Shown in pieces: positions 5,214 to 6,602 of a stretch of 6,602 bases of DNA. The stretch is from an uncultured Mycoplasmatota bacterium (GTDB lineage Bacteria > Bacillota_I > Bacilli_A > RF39 > UBA660), in NCBI GenBank assembly GCA_900553435.1, contig USDC01000039.1:1-6602 (forward strand), written 5' to 3'. A model generated the notes under the pieces. The model ran no database searches and had not been told where the DNA came from. It saw nothing but the letters and a program-made list of their open reading frames with translations. The translations under genes and the position numbers were made by a program. Every line of letters begins with the position of its first letter. The stretch's first letter is position 1.

Positions 5214-6038
5214 GTTTGAGGTTTTATATAAATAATCAATAAATAATCTAACATTAAAAGTATTTGTAATTTCATCTTTTTCAAATATAAATTTAGGAGG
5301 AATACTAAGAATAATAAATAAAAGTTTTCTTTCTTCTTCTTTTAATTTATATTTTTTTTCATAAAGTGCTAATAATTCATCAAAATTATCAGCATTCTTT
5401 TCATTTTGAAAAAATCTATATAAGTCTAAAACTGGTGTATCTATTAAATATTTATCCCAACTTATAAGATAATTCTTATCATTTTTTAAAAGATGTTCAT
5501 CTTTTAGATTATTATGAACTACGCATACTCTTTCTTTAGTATTATCTTTTACTAATTTATACCAACTTTCTAATTCTTTCTTACAAAATATAATCGCACT
5601 ATTAATTTTAGAAAAATTTCTTGCGATTAAATAATTAGATGGAGACATATATACTTCATTTTCTATTAATGTAATTAAATCATTATAATATCCCTCAATA
5701 TATAAAATGTTTTCTTTTAAATTTTCATAAATTTCTGAGAATTTATCATGTCCTACTTCTTTATAAAAGGAAGTTTTAGTATGTAATTCAGCCATAGTAT
5801 TTATTATATCAACTAATTTTTGTTCCTTTGGTTCAATAACAGAATCTATATATGGAAATTCATAACTTCCTCTATCATTTTTTAAAATATCTGGAAATGA
5901 AGTAAAATTCCTACTCCTTAAATACATAAATAATTCTTCTAAATTTCTATTGCTTTTTTTTAAAACGTATTTACTTTCCTCATCCTCTATAATTTTTACA
6001 CTATTTTTATAACTTAATCTTCTAATATTATTTTTCAT
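5163..6038 (-). CDS. CotS/YsxE-family kinase-like protein, probable pseudokinase
   Basis: A 291-residue protein with the layout of the aminoglycoside/choline phosphotransferase fold as used by spore-coat proteins CotS, CotI and YsxE. Visible landmarks are YVLKK at 24-28 (ATP-site Lys), MAELH at 82-86 (the usual LA-LH helix), the catalytic-loop region VVHNNLKDEHLL at 173-184, and ISWD at 192-195 followed by IDTPVLDLYRFF at 199-210, matching the metal-binding Asp and the DP--DL motif. In the catalytic loop the expected H-D----N reads H175-N177-H182, so the catalytic Asp and the metal-binding Asn are both replaced. The ATG at 6038 overlaps the stop of the LysM gene (ATGAAAAATAA, 11 nt) without a good ribosome site, indicating translational coupling; a TTG one codon earlier is the less likely start. 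Pairing with a LysM protein matches the Bacillus spoVID-ysxE order, so a structural role in the spore coat is the best inference. Confidence 0.75.
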   Translation of the reverse strand: MKNNIRRLSYKNSVKIIEDEESKYVLKKSNRNLEELFMYLRSRNFTSFPDILKNDRGSYEFPYIDSVIEPKEQKLVDIINTMAELHTKTSFYKEVGHDKFSEIYENLKENILYIEGYYNDLITLIENEVYMSPSNYLIARNFSKINSAIIFCKKELESWYKLVKDNTKERVCVVHNNLKDEHLLKNDKNYLISWDKYLIDTPVLDLYRFFQNEKNADNFDELLALYEKKYKLKEEERKLLFIILSIPPKFIFEKDEITNTFNVRLFIDYLYKTSNLIAPYYLVDSEDKQKD

Positions 6039-6384
6039 CAAAGATATAAGGAATAATTATTTTATCTCCATAATTAACTTCTTTTTCATTATAACCTCTT
6101 AAAATATCTTCAGAAACACCAAACTTCATACTGATACTTTCTAAATTATCTTCTTCTTTTGCTATATAAACTTTATATGTAACATATTCATTTTTTTCTT
6201 TAACACTATCAATTACAGAATTTAAGTCTTTTTCTATAACTTCTTCTTCTACTTCTTTTTGATTAATGACTTTTTCCTCTATTTCTTCTTCACTCTTATC
6301 AGTTTCTTCTGCACTTTCTAAGTTTTCATCTTTATCTATTTCCCTATCCATTTCTTTTTCACTTACCTCATCTATTATATCCAT
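6028..6384 (-). CDS. Acidic protein with C-terminal LysM domain, SpoVID-like
   Basis: A 118-residue protein. Residues 1-66 are a highly charged, Glu/Asp/Lys-rich stretch, probably disordered or coiled coil, ending near VKEKNEYVTY. Residues about 70-112 form one LysM domain: KVYIAKEEDNLESISMKFGV, then SEDILRGYN and YGDKIIIP, matching the LysM pattern (hydrophobic start, D-L--IS--F-V, I---N, G--I-IP). There is no signal peptide or membrane helix, so it acts in the cytoplasm or mother cell. SpoVID of Bacillus also has an acidic region and a C-terminal LysM and is followed by ysxE, exactly as here, but SpoVID is several times longer and has an N-terminal SpoIVA-binding part that is absent. This may be a reduced SpoVID, or only a LysM protein of similar layout. 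The start at 6384 is set by AGGAGG eight bases upstream; the frame is open 17 codons further but enters the upstream terminator. Confidence 0.72.
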   Translation of the reverse strand: MDIIDEVSEKEMDREIDKDENLESAEETDKSEEEIEEKVINQKEVEEEVIEKDLNSVIDSVKEKNEYVTYKVYIAKEEDNLESISMKFGVSEDILRGYNEKEVNYGDKIIIPYIFDEK

Positions 6385-6392
6385 AATTTCTT

Positions 6393-6398
6393 CCTCCT
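6393..6398 (-). promoter_or_regulatory. Ribosome binding site that fixes the LysM-protein start
   Basis: A perfect AGGAGG lies eight bases before the ATG at 6384 on the minus strand, with a second AGGAG at 6406-6402. The next upstream in-frame ATG at 6435 lies in the right half of the terminator hairpin and has no such site. No clear promoter (vegetative or SigE-like) is visible between the terminator and this site. Confidence 0.75.
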
Positions 6399-6414
6399 CT
6401 TTCTCCTGATATAA

Positions 6415-6475
6415 ATATAAAAAAGGAGACAACACCGAATGTCAGATTTTTCTAACCTTCTATGCTATCTCCTTT
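6415..6475 (-). terminator. Long intrinsic terminator behind glutamine synthetase
   Basis: The minus strand folds into one long hairpin: the outer 13 bp pair AAAGGAGATAGCA (6475-6463) with TGTTGTCTCCTTT (6434-6422), and pairing continues inward through GAA/TTC to GTTAGA/TCTGAC closed by an AAAA loop at 6450-6447. The 25 paired positions contain only two mismatches, and it is followed by TTTTTTATATTTATAT. Several pairs are G.U on the minus strand and would be A-C mismatches on the plus strand, so the RNA structure belongs to the minus-strand transcript. It most likely ends the glutamine synthetase message. The remainder of the gene-free stretch 6385-6518 shows nothing else. Confidence 0.8.
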
Positions 6476-6518
6476 GATAACGCTTATAACTCTATTTCTT
6501 CCATTTTAAATTTTTTCA

Positions 6519-6602
6519 TTATACTTCAAAGATTAAATCTCCATAGGATGGCATTGGCCATACATCCTTATCAACGATCATCTCTAATTTATCGATCGGT
6601 GC
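6519..6602 (-). CDS. glnA: Glutamine synthetase type III, C-terminal end only
   Basis: Only the last 27 codons and the TAA stop are in the window. They read ...IDKLEMIVDKDVWPMPSYGDL and end IFEV. The ending D-LE--VD---WP-P-YGDLLF is the characteristic C-terminus of type III glutamine synthetases (GlnN class, a large dodecameric enzyme making glutamine from glutamate, ammonia and ATP); types I and II end differently. The identification rests on family knowledge and a short segment, so the type is less certain than the fact that a coding region ends here. The gene is followed by the long hairpin terminator and appears transcriptionally independent of the LysM gene. Confidence 0.77.
   Translation of the reverse strand, partial: APIDKLEMIVDKDVWPMPSYGDLIFEV

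Noticed and set aside
6038..6041. TTG at 6041 as the start of the kinase-like gene
   Set aside because: The ATG directly after it gives a stop/start overlap typical of coupled genes and is the more efficient start codon; there is no ribosome site favouring TTG.
6415..6518. T-box or other riboswitch leader for the LysM gene
   Set aside because: No T-box antiterminator motif or known aptamer pattern; the whole stretch folds as one hairpin with a T-tract, placed as a normal terminator behind glutamine synthetase.
6486..6521. Eleven-codon minus-strand ORF (MKKFKMEEIEL) overlapping the glutamine synthetase stop as TAATG
   Set aside because: No Shine-Dalgarno sequence and too short to judge; the lysine/glutamate-rich content is expected from A-rich DNA.
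1..6602. CRISPR arrays, tRNA or rRNA genes, insertion sequences, integrase attachment sites
   Set aside because: No evenly spaced direct repeats, no cloverleaf or rRNA-like sequence, no transposase or integrase frame, and no terminal inverted repeats were seen.

Overview
The window is very AT-rich, uses TGA as a stop (the phosphodiesterase gene ends in TGA) and has strong Shine-Dalgarno sites. Type III glutamine synthetase, sporulation-type genes, a Gram-positive thioester adhesin and tandem prepilins suggest a low-GC member of the Bacilli/Erysipelotrichia, most likely an uncultured host-associated lineage. The lineage is inference; no rRNA or marker gene here settles it. Every gene except one 61-codon ORF is on the minus strand, so transcription mostly runs from high to low coordinates.

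Layout from the right-hand (upstream) end: (i) the last 27 codons of a type III glutamine synthetase gene, followed by an unusually long terminator hairpin; (ii) a two-gene unit: an acidic protein with a C-terminal LysM domain, then a CotS/YsxE-family kinase-like protein whose reading frame overlaps it by 11 nt. The domain pair and order match the spoVID-ysxE spore-coat locus of Bacillus, but the LysM protein is far shorter than SpoVID and the kinase-like protein has lost the catalytic Asp; (iii) a small two-helix membrane ORF on the plus strand, convergent with and partly inside the 3' end of the kinase-like gene, with a minus-strand terminator lying beyond its start; (iv) a cytoplasmic glycerophosphodiester phosphodiesterase with its own terminator; (v) a strong sigma-A promoter, then a 1076-residue surface adhesin with an N-terminal thioester domain (Cys94/Gln160), five CnaB/SpaA-like domains with candidate Lys-Glu-Asn/Asp isopeptide triads, and a C-terminal membrane anchor preceded by VPITD, a degenerate sortase motif; (vi) a terminator, then three tandem prepilin-like genes joined by identical 8-nt ATGAATAA overlaps, the last running off the window.

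The two halves look functionally separate. The right side is housekeeping nitrogen metabolism plus a reduced spore-coat module. The left side is cell-surface material: a covalent-chemistry adhesin next to pseudopilins. The N-terminal half of the adhesin is visibly richer in G+C than its neighbours, which could mean acquisition by transfer or different codon constraints. The features that deserve follow-up are the adhesin (non-canonical anchor, SpyTag-like Lys-Asp domain, large insertion in domain 4), the 51-residue mini-prepilin, the pseudokinase, and the antisense small membrane ORF.
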